Shown: positions 16,690 to 25,245 of the stretch, one piece after another | Layout: each line of letters begins with the position of its first letter | How positions within the stretch are numbered: position 1 is the stretch's first letter | From: Thiobacillus sp. | Lineage (GTDB): Bacteria; Pseudomonadota; Gammaproteobacteria; Burkholderiales; Thiobacillaceae | Assembly: GCA_024235835.1 (NCBI GenBank) | Contig: JACKLQ010000001.1 | Location: 1,054,001 to 1,118,000, forward strand | Direction of reading: 5' to 3' | DNA length: 64,000 nt | Translations under genes and position numbers: made by a program | The notes under the pieces: generated by a model | What the model was told of the DNA's origin: nothing | What the model saw: the letters and a program-made list of their open reading frames with translations, nothing else | Database searches by the model: none

Positions 16690-17628
16690 TCAGGCCCCGC
16701 CTGGCCGAGGCTTGAGTTTTTGCACGCATGTCAGTTCGCAGGCCATGATGGCCTGGCGGATGGCCTCGATGGCCCGGGGCCGGGGAAAGCTCTTGCGCCA
16801 GGCGATGGCCACCTGCCGGCTGGGAGCGGTGCTCTTGAAGGGGCGCATGGTGATCATGTCGTCGCTGGCTGTGTGGGAACGGGCAGCGGTGCAAGGCAGC
16901 ACCGTCACCCCCACGCCGCTGGCCACCATCTGGCGGATGGTCTCCAGGGAACTGCTTTCCAGGGTCTTGGCCAGGCCACTGGCGGAGCGGTTCAGGGCGG
17001 GGCAGGCCTGCAGCACCTGGTCCCGGAAGCAGTGACCGCTGCCCAGCAGCAGCAGGTTTTCCTGTTCCAGTTCGTCGCTGCCGATCTGCTTCTTCTTGCG
17101 CCAGGGGTGCTCGGCGGGCAGGGCCACCAGAAAGGGCTCGTCGTACAGGGGCAGGGACAGGATGCCCGGCTCCTCCACCGGCGTGGCGATGATCATGGCG
17201 TCCAGTTCGCCCTTGCGCATCTTCTCCGTCAGCACCCGGGTGTAGTTCTCCTCCAGCAGCAGGGGCATCTCCGGCGCCATGGCGTGCAGCACCGGGATAA
17301 GGCTGGGCAGCAGGTAGGGGGCAATGGTGTAGATGGCCCCCAGGCGCAGCGGACCCGCCAGGTCGTCCCGGGCCCCGGCGGCCAGATCCTTGATGCCGTC
17401 CACCAGTTCGAAGATGCGGGAAGCCTGCTCCGCCACCCGCTCCCCAGCCGGGGTCACCGTCACGTCACCACCGCCGCCCCGCTCGAACAGCATTACCCCC
17501 AGTTCCTCCTCCAGCTTCTTGATGGCGACGGACAGGGTTGGCTGGGCCACGTGGCAAGCCTCCGCGGCACGGCCGAAATGGCGCTGGCGGACGACGGCGA
17601 GCACGTAACGAAGTTCGGTGAGGGTCAT
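16690..17628 (-). CDS. oxyR: Peroxide-responsive LysR-type regulator OxyR
   Basis: 312 residues. The N-terminal LysR helix-turn-helix (TELRYVLAVVRQRHFGRAA...PTLSVAIKKLEEELG) is followed by the regulatory domain with GSGHCFRDQVLQACP, which contains the peroxidatic and resolving cysteines (Cys200 and Cys209, the E. coli 199/208 pair). H2O2 forms the disulfide and turns the protein into an activator of katG and ahpC. It is divergent from katG with a long intergenic region; candidate binding sites lie upstream of katG and, more clearly, upstream of ahpC. Confidence 0.95.
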   Translation of the reverse strand: MTLTELRYVLAVVRQRHFGRAAEACHVAQPTLSVAIKKLEEELGVMLFERGGGGDVTVTPAGERVAEQASRIFELVDGIKDLAAGARDDLAGPLRLGAIYTIAPYLLPSLIPVLHAMAPEMPLLLEENYTRVLTEKMRKGELDAMIIATPVEEPGILSLPLYDEPFLVALPAEHPWRKKKQIGSDELEQENLLLLGSGHCFRDQVLQACPALNRSASGLAKTLESSSLETIRQMVASGVGVTVLPCTAARSHTASDDMITMRPFKSTAPSRQVAIAWRKSFPRPRAIEAIRQAIMACELTCVQKLKPRPGGA

Positions 17629-18069
17629 GTCAGTCGGAGGTGGATGGAATGGCCGGCAACGAGGAAAGCGGGATTCCCAGGCTTGAAAAAGAACGGCGGA
17701 AGCAGTCTATCCATTACATTCCATGGATTGGGAAACATTCCTGAACGAAAGCCAGGTCATATTCAGTTATTTATATTAATTCTAATTGGTGGCCCTGTTC
17801 TTAAAAGCAAAATATCCAACCTCATGTGATCTTCATTCACAGCAGGCACCCTGAAGATCGCACACCCTGGTCTCAGCGCTTGTCGCTCTGGCAGCCACTT
17901 CAACAGGATCAGGCGTGTTAGCCACAGACCCCATCCCCGTCAAAACCCAAGACCCCAACCAGGGTTAAGCGGAAAGAAGTTTCATGTCTCGTTCCTGGTC
18001 TTTCCGTTTCAGTCCTCAATTTCTGAAATTCCCGCCGTTACCCGCCCATGGGCGAACAGTCCCTTGAAG

Positions 18070-18222
18070 ATGGAACAGGTGGCCTGGCATGAAACCAGGA
18101 GCAGGGCGGAAGGCCTGGACGGGTTCACCGTCAAGGGCGACGACCGCCTTAAGTTCAAACTTCCCATCCTGCCGCCTTCCTCCAACGACACACCCAAGCC
18201 CAAGCCCAAGCTCCACGGCTGA
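18070..18222 (+). other. Possible small or vestigial ORF upstream of katG (50 aa)
   Basis: The frame starts MEQVAWHETRSRAEG and ends in a Pro/Lys run (TPKPKPKLHG). The same frame stays open well upstream without a start, so this could be the 3' remnant of a decayed gene. No good ribosome-binding site is visible. I cannot name a family. Confidence 0.3.
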
Positions 18223-18325
18223 CCGGCTCTGGAAGGCTGCCAGCGAAGGTCTCCCTTTGGTGGCAGCTCGAATTGGGACTCGGGCAGTCTACGTAAGAGA
18301 GCAGGCTTGCCCTGCATCGCCATCC

Positions 18326-18362
18326 ATCGCAATTAGCTATCGTGCTGTTTGAAGGAATCAAT
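18326..18362 (+). promoter_or_regulatory. Candidate OxyR site upstream of katG
   Basis: Four tetramers at exact seven-base spacing: ATCG, CTAT, TTTG, CAAT. Against ATAG-N7-CTAT-N7-ATAG-N7-CTAT this is 12 of 16 matches. It lies about 130 bases upstream of the katG start. Confidence 0.45.
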
Positions 18363-18494
18363 TAGCCATTCCGCTCCCTGAAGTCTTCAATGACATCAAG
18401 CCTCGCCAAGGGCCCGGCTACACACAGAAGGAGCGAATCACGGACGGTGTTCTCGCTCCACCAATGGCTGTAATGACATTGATCGGAGATGACC

Positions 18495-20672
18495 ATGGAT
18501 GGAAACAACACCAAATCCGCTGGCAAATGCCCAGTCATGCACGGGGGCGCCACCACGACCGCCACATCGAACATGGAATGGTGGCCGAAGGCGCTGAATC
18601 TGGACATCCTGCACCAGCACGACACGAAGACCAACCCGATGGGCAAGGATTTCAACTATCGGGAAGAGGTCATGAAACTCGACTTCGAGGCGCTCAAGAA
18701 GGATCTCAAGGCCCTGATGACCGACAGCCAGGACTGGTGGCCTGCCGACTGGGGCCACTACGGTGGCCTGATGATCCGCATGTCCTGGCATGCGGCGGGC
18801 ACCTACCGCATCGCCGACGGCCGTGGCGGCGCCGGCACCGGCAATCAGCGCTTCGCGCCCATCAACTCCTGGCCGGACAACGCCAACCTGGACAAGGCCC
18901 GCCGCCTGCTGTGGCCCATCAAAAAGAAGTACGGCAACAAGCTCAGCTGGGCGGACCTCATCGCCCTGGCCGGCACCATTGCCTACGAGTCCATGGGCCT
19001 GAAGACCTTTGGCTTCGGCTTTGGCCGCGAGGATATCTGGCACCCCGAGAAGGACACCTACTGGGGGGCGGAGAAGGAATGGCTGGCACCCAGCGACAGT
19101 CGCTACGAAAACCTCGACGACCCTTCGACCATGGAAAATCCGCTGGCCGCGGTGCAGATGGGCCTGATCTACGTGAACCCCGAGGGCGTGAACGGCAAGC
19201 CCGACCCGCTGAAGACCGCCGCCCAGGTGCGGGAGACCTTCGCCCGCATGGCCATGAACGACGAGGAAACCGTGGCCCTGACGGCGGGCGGCCACACCGT
19301 GGGCAAGACCCACGGCAACGGCAGCGCCGCCAACCTGGGCCCGGCGCCTGAAGGCGCCCCCATCGAGGAGCAGGGCCTGGGCTGGCAGAACCACACCACC
19401 CGGGGCATCGGCCGCGACACCGTCACCAGCGGCATCGAAGGCGCCTGGACCACCCATCCGACGCAATGGGACAACGGTTACTTCGACCTGCTCCTGGGCT
19501 ACGACTGGTGGCTGCAGAAGTCCCCGGCCGGCGCCTGGCAGTGGGAGCCGGTCAACATCCGGGAAGAGGACATGCCCGTGGATGTGGAGGACCCCTCGAT
19601 TCGCTGCAAGCCCATCATGACCGATGCGGACATGGCCATGAGATTCGACCCCGAATACCGCAGGATCGCGGAACGCTTCCACAAGGACCCGGCCTACTTC
19701 TCGGAAGTCTTCGCCCGGGCCTGGTTCAAGCTCACCCACCGGGACATGGGGCCCAGGGCCCGCTACATCGGCCCGGACGTGCCCAAGGAAGACCTGATCT
19801 GGCAGGATCCGGTGCCTGCCGGCCGCACCGACTACGACGTAGATGCCGTCAAGGCGAAGATAGCGGCCAGCGGCCTCTCCATCGGTGAAATGGTGTCCAC
19901 GGCCTGGGACAGCGCCCGCACCTTCCGCGGCTCGGACAAGCGCGGTGGCGCCAACGGCGCCCGCATCCGCCTGGCGCCCCAGAAGGCATGGGAAGGCAAC
20001 GAACCCGCCCGCCTGGCCAAGGTGCTGGCGGCACTGGAGGGCATAGCCGCCCAGACGGGGGCCAGCGTGGCGGACGTCATCGTCCTGGCGGGCAATGTGG
20101 GCATCGAGCAGGCCGTCAAGGCGGCGGGCTTCGATGTCACCGTGCCCTTTGCCCCCGGCCGCGGCGACGCCACCGATGCCATGACGGACGCCGCCTCCTT
20201 CGCCGTGCTGGAACCGGTGGCCGACGGCTACCGCAACTGGCTGAAGAAGGACTACGTCGTCAGCGCCGAGGAATTGATGCTGGACCGCACCCAGCTCCTG
20301 GGCCTGACCGCCCCTGAAATGACGGTACTGGTTGGCGGCATGCGGGTGCTGGCCACGAACCATGGCGGCACGAAGCATGGCGTGTTCACCGCGCGGGAAG
20401 GCGCCTTGACTAACGACTTCTTCGTCAACCTGACCGACATGTCCAACGTGTGGAAACCGGCCGGCAACAACCTGTATGAAGTCCGCGACCGCAGGACAGG
20501 CCAGGTCAAATGGACGGCGACGCGCGTGGATCTGGTGTTCGGCTCCAACTCCATCCTGCGGGCCTACGCCGAGGTCTATGCCCAGGACGACAACAAGGAG
20601 AAGTTCGTTCAGGACTTCGTGGCGGCCTGGGCCAAGGTGATGAACCTGGACCGCTTCGATCTTGCCGGTTGA
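18495..20672 (+). CDS. katG: Catalase-peroxidase KatG
   Basis: 725-residue bifunctional heme catalase/peroxidase, full family length. The distal heme pocket RMSWHAAGTYR (Arg95, Trp98, His99) and proximal GGHTVGKTHG are intact, as are the Tyr (GLIYVNPEG) and Met (ARMAMNDEE) of the Met-Tyr-Trp crosslink. The C-terminal duplicated domain is complete. I prefer the ATG at 18495 because GGAG lies six bases upstream; the ATG at 18489 directly abuts it. Divergent from oxyR and probably OxyR-controlled. Confidence 0.97.
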   Translation: MDGNNTKSAGKCPVMHGGATTTATSNMEWWPKALNLDILHQHDTKTNPMGKDFNYREEVMKLDFEALKKDLKALMTDSQDWWPADWGHYGGLMIRMSWHAAGTYRIADGRGGAGTGNQRFAPINSWPDNANLDKARRLLWPIKKKYGNKLSWADLIALAGTIAYESMGLKTFGFGFGREDIWHPEKDTYWGAEKEWLAPSDSRYENLDDPSTMENPLAAVQMGLIYVNPEGVNGKPDPLKTAAQVRETFARMAMNDEETVALTAGGHTVGKTHGNGSAANLGPAPEGAPIEEQGLGWQNHTTRGIGRDTVTSGIEGAWTTHPTQWDNGYFDLLLGYDWWLQKSPAGAWQWEPVNIREEDMPVDVEDPSIRCKPIMTDADMAMRFDPEYRRIAERFHKDPAYFSEVFARAWFKLTHRDMGPRARYIGPDVPKEDLIWQDPVPAGRTDYDVDAVKAKIAASGLSIGEMVSTAWDSARTFRGSDKRGGANGARIRLAPQKAWEGNEPARLAKVLAALEGIAAQTGASVADVIVLAGNVGIEQAVKAAGFDVTVPFAPGRGDATDAMTDAASFAVLEPVADGYRNWLKKDYVVSAEELMLDRTQLLGLTAPEMTVLVGGMRVLATNHGGTKHGVFTAREGALTNDFFVNLTDMSNVWKPAGNNLYEVRDRRTGQVKWTATRVDLVFGSNSILRAYAEVYAQDDNKEKFVQDFVAAWAKVMNLDRFDLAG

Positions 20673-20713
20673 TACGGCACGTCATTTCTGGCCTGGACAC
20701 TGGCCTTGGCCTT

Positions 20714-20741
20714 GCCGATCGCTCCGTCCGGGGCGATCGGC
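20714..20741 (+). terminator. Hairpin downstream of katG
   Basis: Nine-base arms GCCGATCGC/GCGATCGGC with a ten-base loop, about 40 bases after the katG stop. No U-tract, so termination is uncertain. Confidence 0.4.
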
Positions 20742-20969
20742 AGATATGGGGCCGTTGCGCCCGAACCTCTTCGTCCCCCCGCGGGGAAGTGCGTCGTCGA
20801 CCGCCAGCCCCTGGTCGCCAGAACAGGCCGGCTCTTTGTTTCGATCATCAATAGCTATCAATATTTTTGCATTATTCAATTTCAACTATTTTCTGGTTTG
20901 GCCTGTAATACACCCAAGCCCGCGATGCCCCATGGCAGCGGAGATTGACGATCTGAAAGGTGAATCATC

Positions 20970-21170
20970 ATGACCTTGAGCCTCTACAGCACCATCAGGG
21001 CCTGGAAACGGGAAAACGCGCGTGAACTCGCCCAGCGCCAGGAGACCCCCCCTCGCCCCCATGAAGCCATGCGGCAGGAGGCATCCGCCTTGTATGCCGC
21101 CATTGCGGCCATGGGTTGCGGCTTGGGCGGCATGGCCTGCGCAGATACCATGGAAGCCCACAAGCCCTAG
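20970..21170 (+). CDS. Small hypothetical protein (66 aa)
   Basis: Begins MTLSLYSTIRAWKRENARELAQRQE and has a Gly/Cys/Met-containing C-terminal part (AAMGCGLGGMACADTM). It has an AAAGGTGA ribosome-binding site eight bases before the ATG and an AT-rich upstream region (20838-20920) suited to a promoter. It ends 11 bases before the ZIP transporter gene, so the two are probably co-transcribed. No family recognised; the two cysteines might bind metal, which is speculation. Confidence 0.62.
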   Translation: MTLSLYSTIRAWKRENARELAQRQETPPRPHEAMRQEASALYAAIAAMGCGLGGMACADTMEAHKP

Positions 21171-21181
21171 CCGGAGCGACC

Positions 21182-22111
21182 ATGGAGATCGCCACCCACG
21201 CACCCCTGACCCAGCGCGAAGCCTGGGTGCAGCAGGCCCAGCAGCATCCGTGGACGGCCCTGGGCCTGCTGGCTGCCGGCCTGGCCGTGGCGTGGCTGGT
21301 CAGCGTGAGCAGCTGGCAGGTCTATTCCGGCCGGGCGGATGCCGCCCTGCGACTGGGCATGCTGGGGGGACTGGCGGGCTTTGCCGCCACGGCCCTGGGG
21401 GCTCTGCCGGGCATCGCCCTGAAGGGCATCAGCCAACGGGTGGAGGACACCATGCTGGGCCTGGCGGCGGGCATGATGCTGGCCGCCAGCTCCTTCTCCC
21501 TCATCCTGCCCGGCCTGGAAGCCGGCGAGGCCCTCACCGGCAGCGCCGGCCTGGGCGCCGCCACGGTGGTGGCGGGCATGGCCCTGGGGGTTATGCTGAT
21601 GCTGGGCCTGGACCAGTTCACGCCCCACGAACACGAGCACGGCGGCCCCTGCGGCGCCGGCTGCGAACGGGTCAACCGGGTGTGGCTGTTCGTGCTGGCC
21701 ATCGCCCTGCATAACCTGCCGGAAGGCATGGCCATCGGCGTCAGCTTCGCCCAGGGGGACATGAGCGTGGGCCTGCCCCTCACCACCGCCATCGCCTTGC
21801 AGGACATCCCGGAAGGCCTGGCGGTGGCCATGTCCCTGCGGGCCATCGGCCTGGGCCCCCTGCGGGCAGTGCTCATCGCCGGCGCCACCGGCCTCATGGA
21901 ACCCCTGGGCGCCCTGCTGGGCATCGGCCTCTCCAGCGGCCTGGCCATGGCCTACCCCATGGGCCTGGGGTTGGCGGCCGGCGCCATGATCTTCGTGGTG
22001 TCCCACGAGGTGATCCCGGAGACCCACCGCAACGGCCACCAGACCCCGGCCACCCTGGGACTCATGGCCGGCTTCGCGGTGATGATGGTGCTGGACACCA
22101 CCCTGGGCTGA
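21182..22111 (+). CDS. ZIP-family divalent metal transporter
   Basis: 309 residues with about eight hydrophobic segments. The ZIP metal-site helices are present: HNLPEGMAIG and, in the next helix, LQDIPEGLAV. A short His-rich cytoplasmic loop (PHEHEHGGPCGAGC) lies before them. ZIP proteins import Zn, Mn or Fe into the cytoplasm; the sequence alone does not settle the metal. GGAGC precedes the ATG at 21182. Its position next to katG fits Mn or Zn supply during oxidative stress, as inference. Confidence 0.9.
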   Translation: MEIATHAPLTQREAWVQQAQQHPWTALGLLAAGLAVAWLVSVSSWQVYSGRADAALRLGMLGGLAGFAATALGALPGIALKGISQRVEDTMLGLAAGMMLAASSFSLILPGLEAGEALTGSAGLGAATVVAGMALGVMLMLGLDQFTPHEHEHGGPCGAGCERVNRVWLFVLAIALHNLPEGMAIGVSFAQGDMSVGLPLTTAIALQDIPEGLAVAMSLRAIGLGPLRAVLIAGATGLMEPLGALLGIGLSSGLAMAYPMGLGLAAGAMIFVVSHEVIPETHRNGHQTPATLGLMAGFAVMMVLDTTLG

Positions 22112-22120
22112 TCATTCGGC

Positions 22121-23044
22121 ATGCCCCACCTGAACCCGCCCACATTCCTGCCCCTGACGGGGGTCTACGAGCCTTCCGCCATCCAGCAACTGGCGGACGG
22201 GCGCTTCCTGGTGGTGGAGGATGAGAAGGACCACCCCTTCTGCCTGGTCACCCTCCACCCGGACGGCGGCGTCACCAGCATGCCCCTGAGCCCGGAACCC
22301 CAGGCGGACGGCGCTGGCACCGGCAAGCTGGACGACCTGGAAGGCCTGGCCCGGGGCCCCTCCGGCCACTTGTACGCCATCACCTCCCATTCCCGGGATG
22401 GCGACGGCGACGAGAAGAAGTCCCGCCACAAGCTTGCCCGCTTCATGGTCCAGGGCGACCAAATCGTGGAACCATGCGTGGCCCTGGGCCTGAAACCCGC
22501 CCTGGCGGCTGTCCACCCGGTGCTGGCCACGGCGGCGGCAATCCTCGACGTGAAAGCCGAGGGCGGCCTCAACATCGAGGCCCTGGAAATCACACCCGAC
22601 CCCCGGCGCCTGCTGCTGGGATTCCGCAGTCCCCTGCTGGCAGGCCGGGCCCTCATCGCCGCCATCGAAAACGCCGACGCGATGTTCGATGGGAGCGAAC
22701 CGCCCCGGGTCTCCCCCGATCTGATCACCCTGGACCTGGGCGGCCACGGCATCCGCGGCATGTCCTGGCTGCCCGCCCTGGACGGCTACCTCGTCATCAG
22801 CGGCCCCGTGGCCAGGGAACAGGTGCAATTCCGGGTCTGGTTCTGGAACGGCCAGGCCGATGCACAGGTGCGTAGGATCCGCGTGCCTGGCCTGGCCGGC
22901 TTCGAACACGCCGAAGGCATCACCCCCGCCCTCCTGGAAGGCCGCCCCCACATCGTCCTGGTGAGCGACGACGGCAGCAGGGCGGAAGGACGATGTGCCC
23001 GCTACCTGCTGCTCGAACCGGGGCAATTGGTGCTGGAGCCCTGA
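22121..23044 (+). CDS. DUF3616-type beta-propeller-like protein
   Basis: 307 residues without a signal peptide. It starts PTFLPLTGVYEPSAIQQLADGRFLVVEDEKDHPF and shows repeated short beta-strand blocks (GLARGPSGHLYAITSHSRDGDGDEKKSRHKL, GMSWLPALDGYLVISG), the pattern of DUF3616 proteins. The biochemical role of the family is unknown. It follows the ZIP gene by nine bases and may be co-transcribed. Confidence 0.75.
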   Translation: MPHLNPPTFLPLTGVYEPSAIQQLADGRFLVVEDEKDHPFCLVTLHPDGGVTSMPLSPEPQADGAGTGKLDDLEGLARGPSGHLYAITSHSRDGDGDEKKSRHKLARFMVQGDQIVEPCVALGLKPALAAVHPVLATAAAILDVKAEGGLNIEALEITPDPRRLLLGFRSPLLAGRALIAAIENADAMFDGSEPPRVSPDLITLDLGGHGIRGMSWLPALDGYLVISGPVAREQVQFRVWFWNGQADAQVRRIRVPGLAGFEHAEGITPALLEGRPHIVLVSDDGSRAEGRCARYLLLEPGQLVLEP

Positions 23045-23105
23045 GCGGGCAGATGTCCACCCGTCCCGGGGGCATAATGGCCGCACCCCCAGGACAAGCC
23101 ACACC

Positions 23106-23783
23106 ATGACCGCCCCCCACCTGCCCATCCTCTCCCTGCTGGAAACCCGCATCCTCGGCGTGCTCTACGAAAAGCAGCACACGGTGCCCGACACCTACCC
23201 CCTGTCGCTGAACGCCCTGGTGGCCGGCTGCAACCAGAAGACCAGCCGCAACCCCGTCATGGAGGTCACCGAGGCCGAGGTCCAGGCCGCCCTGGACAGC
23301 CTCAAGGGGCCCACCCTGATCATGGAATCCAGCGGCGGGCGCGTGACCCGCTACGCCCACAACCTGGAGAAGGTCCTGCGCCAGCCCTCCCAGGCCATGG
23401 CCCTGCTCACCCTGCTCATGCTGCGCGGTCCCCAGACGGCGGGCGAGCTGCGCATCAACTGCGAGCGGCTGCACAGGTTCGCGGACATTTCGGCGGTGGA
23501 AGGTTTCCTGGAAGAACTGGCCGAGCGCCCGGATGGCGCACTTGTCATGGAACTCCCGCGCCAGCCCGGCGCCCGGGAGAACCGCTGGGCCCAACTGCTC
23601 GGCGGGACACCAGCCGTGGAGGAAGGTTCACCCGCAACCCATGTTCAGGCTGACCTGGCTGCCGATGTGACCCTGGGAGAAATCACCGCCCTCAAGGCCA
23701 ACATGACTCGTCTGGAAGCCGAGGTGGATGAGCTGAAGGCCCTGGTGGCGAAGCTGTGCGCGGACCTGGGCTACAGGCGCTAG
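23106..23783 (+). CDS. DUF480 (YceH-family) winged-helix protein
   Basis: 225 residues: two winged-helix modules as in YceH (ETRILGVLYEKQHTVPDTYPLSLNALVAGCNQKTSRNPVM and QAMALLTLLMLRGPQTAGELR), then a C-terminal coiled coil (EITALKANMTRLEAEVDELKALVAKL). YceH proteins are conserved but their function is not established. I used the ATG at 23106, 61 bases after the preceding stop. Confidence 0.88.
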   Translation: MTAPHLPILSLLETRILGVLYEKQHTVPDTYPLSLNALVAGCNQKTSRNPVMEVTEAEVQAALDSLKGPTLIMESSGGRVTRYAHNLEKVLRQPSQAMALLTLLMLRGPQTAGELRINCERLHRFADISAVEGFLEELAERPDGALVMELPRQPGARENRWAQLLGGTPAVEEGSPATHVQADLAADVTLGEITALKANMTRLEAEVDELKALVAKLCADLGYRR

Positions 23784-23896
23784 CCGACCGGGGTGAATCA
23801 CGACCGCTCAAGCCGGGTTGCAAACCGGAACGGGCTGCAACGGAAAATACCCTATCCAACTCGACGAGCTGGCCCCCTCAAGCCACTTCGCCGCTT

Positions 23897-24850
23897 TCAT
23901 TCACCATGCACCACCCGGTTTCGTCCCTGCTGCTTCGCGAGATACAGGGCTTGGTCGGCGCCCCTCAGCAAGATACTGGGCTCCGCGGGGTATGCCAGCT
24001 CCCGGGCGCTGGCACAGATGCCCTCATACTGCTTCGGGCAATAGCTTGCGAGCCCGACGCTCAGGGTAACCACCGATGCCGTCGGCGATGAGCCGTGGGG
24101 AATAGCCAGTTTTCTCACTTGCTGGCAAAGCTGTTCGGCCAGGTCCTGCGCATCGCCGGACCCCGTGTTCGCCAGGATGGCAGCGAATTCCTCGCCCCCG
24201 TACCGGGCCACGAAATCGCCTGCCCGTTTGAGGCAATGGTGCAGTGCCTGGGCGACCTGGCGCAGACAGTCATCGCCGATCAGGTGGCCATAGGTGTCGT
24301 TGAACTGCTTGAAGTGGTCGATATCCACCATCAACAGGGACAACGGCGACTGGTTGCGCAGAGCCCGCCGCCACTCCAGGACCAGTACCTCATCGAATGC
24401 GCGACGGTTGGAGATCTGGGTCAGGCCGTCGAGATTGTTGAGACGGCGCAACTCTTCCGTCTTGTGCCTCAAGGCCAATTGGGTCTTGACCCTGGCTTGC
24501 AGCACGGCGGGGTTGACCGGTTTGCGGATGAAGTCTGCGCCCCCCATGTTGAGGGCCCGGGTCTCCGATTCCACATCATCGAACGTGGTGATGAACACCA
24601 CGGGCAGGTCCGTCGTCTCCGGATTCCCTTTCACCGCCCTGCACGTGGCGTAGCCATCCATTCCGGGCATGTCCACATCCAGAATGACCAGATCCGGCAT
24701 TTCCTTGGCGATTTTCAGCAAGGCCTCCTCGCCGCAGGAGGCGGTTGTGATCTCGCCGAATGCCTTCAGGTGGGTTTGAAGCACCCGCAATATCAGGGGA
24801 TCGTCGTCCACCAGCAGGATGCGGGCTTGAGGTCTGGAGAGGGAGTCCAT
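23897..24850 (-). CDS. Response regulator with GGDEF output (diguanylate cyclase)
   Basis: 317 residues: receiver domain (about 8-125, ILLVDDDPLILRVL, phosphoacceptor Asp in VILDVDMPGMDG, Lys in IRKPV) and GGDEF domain (about 155-315) with intact RYGGEEF and the I-site RAGD five residues before it. It should make c-di-GMP when phosphorylated. It is the last gene of a four-gene operon downstream of a stand-alone receiver and a hybrid kinase. A TTG at 24874 overlapping the previous stop is an alternative start. Confidence 0.9.
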   Translation of the reverse strand: MDSLSRPQARILLVDDDPLILRVLQTHLKAFGEITTASCGEEALLKIAKEMPDLVILDVDMPGMDGYATCRAVKGNPETTDLPVVFITTFDDVESETRALNMGGADFIRKPVNPAVLQARVKTQLALRHKTEELRRLNNLDGLTQISNRRAFDEVLVLEWRRALRNQSPLSLLMVDIDHFKQFNDTYGHLIGDDCLRQVAQALHHCLKRAGDFVARYGGEEFAAILANTGSGDAQDLAEQLCQQVRKLAIPHGSSPTASVVTLSVGLASYCPKQYEGICASARELAYPAEPSILLRGADQALYLAKQQGRNRVVHGE

Positions 24851-24870
24851 GGGGCCTGTGCAGGGGGCCG

Positions 24871-25230
24871 TCAACCTGGCCGAACTTCAAGCTGGGTGAG
24901 GACGCTCTGCAGGACATCAAACGGAATAGGCTTGCGCAGAGAGGCGTCGGCCCCCAGGTCCCTGCTCATGTCCAAGTACATGGGGTCTGCGGAAACCGCA
25001 ATGACCTTGGGCTTGTCCGCGAGCCTGTAGATGTCCCGTATGGTCGAAAGACCTTCTTTCTTGTCCATGAAGATGTCTATCAGGCAGGCCAGGGGCCTGA
25101 ACTGGGCGACCTGCTCCACGACGCCTTCACCGGAGTCGTTCTCCACCACCGCGAAGCCCATCTCCCGCAGATGGCGCTTCATCACCATGCGGAAGATCGG
25201 GTCGTCATCCACCACGAGTACCGTTTTCAT
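24871..25230 (-). CDS. Stand-alone CheY-like receiver
   Basis: 119 residues, a single receiver domain: VLVVDDDPIFRMVMKRHL with the acidic triad, phosphoacceptor Asp in CLIDIFMDKKEG, and Lys in LRKPIPFDVL. It lies 15 bases after the hybrid kinase gene and probably relays phosphate from the kinase's HPt domain. Confidence 0.9.
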   Translation of the reverse strand: MKTVLVVDDDPIFRMVMKRHLREMGFAVVENDSGEGVVEQVAQFRPLACLIDIFMDKKEGLSTIRDIYRLADKPKVIAVSADPMYLDMSRDLGADASLRKPIPFDVLQSVLTQLEVRPG

Positions 25231-25245
25231 CGTTCATCCAACACT

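Larger units (their letters stand above)
17629..18494. other. Long oxyR-katG intergenic region
   Basis: 866 bases without a convincing gene. It contains an AT-rich stretch (17755-17825) suited to promoters, a short candidate frame (18070-18222), and a degenerate OxyR-like site (18326-18362). Short frames on the minus strand have no ribosome-binding sites and look like chance. Confidence 0.6.

Noticed and set aside
18009..18332. Minus-strand frame between oxyR and katG
   Set aside because: Composition is chance-like and there is no start signal; only the plus-strand remnant is noted.
18438..20378. Long frame antisense to katG
   Set aside because: Same effect of G+C-rich codon use; the katG product is full length with all catalytic motifs.
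20849..20880. OxyR-like site upstream of the small gene at 20970
   Set aside because: Only one tetramer (ATAG) matches at the correct spacing; the rest is simply AT-rich.
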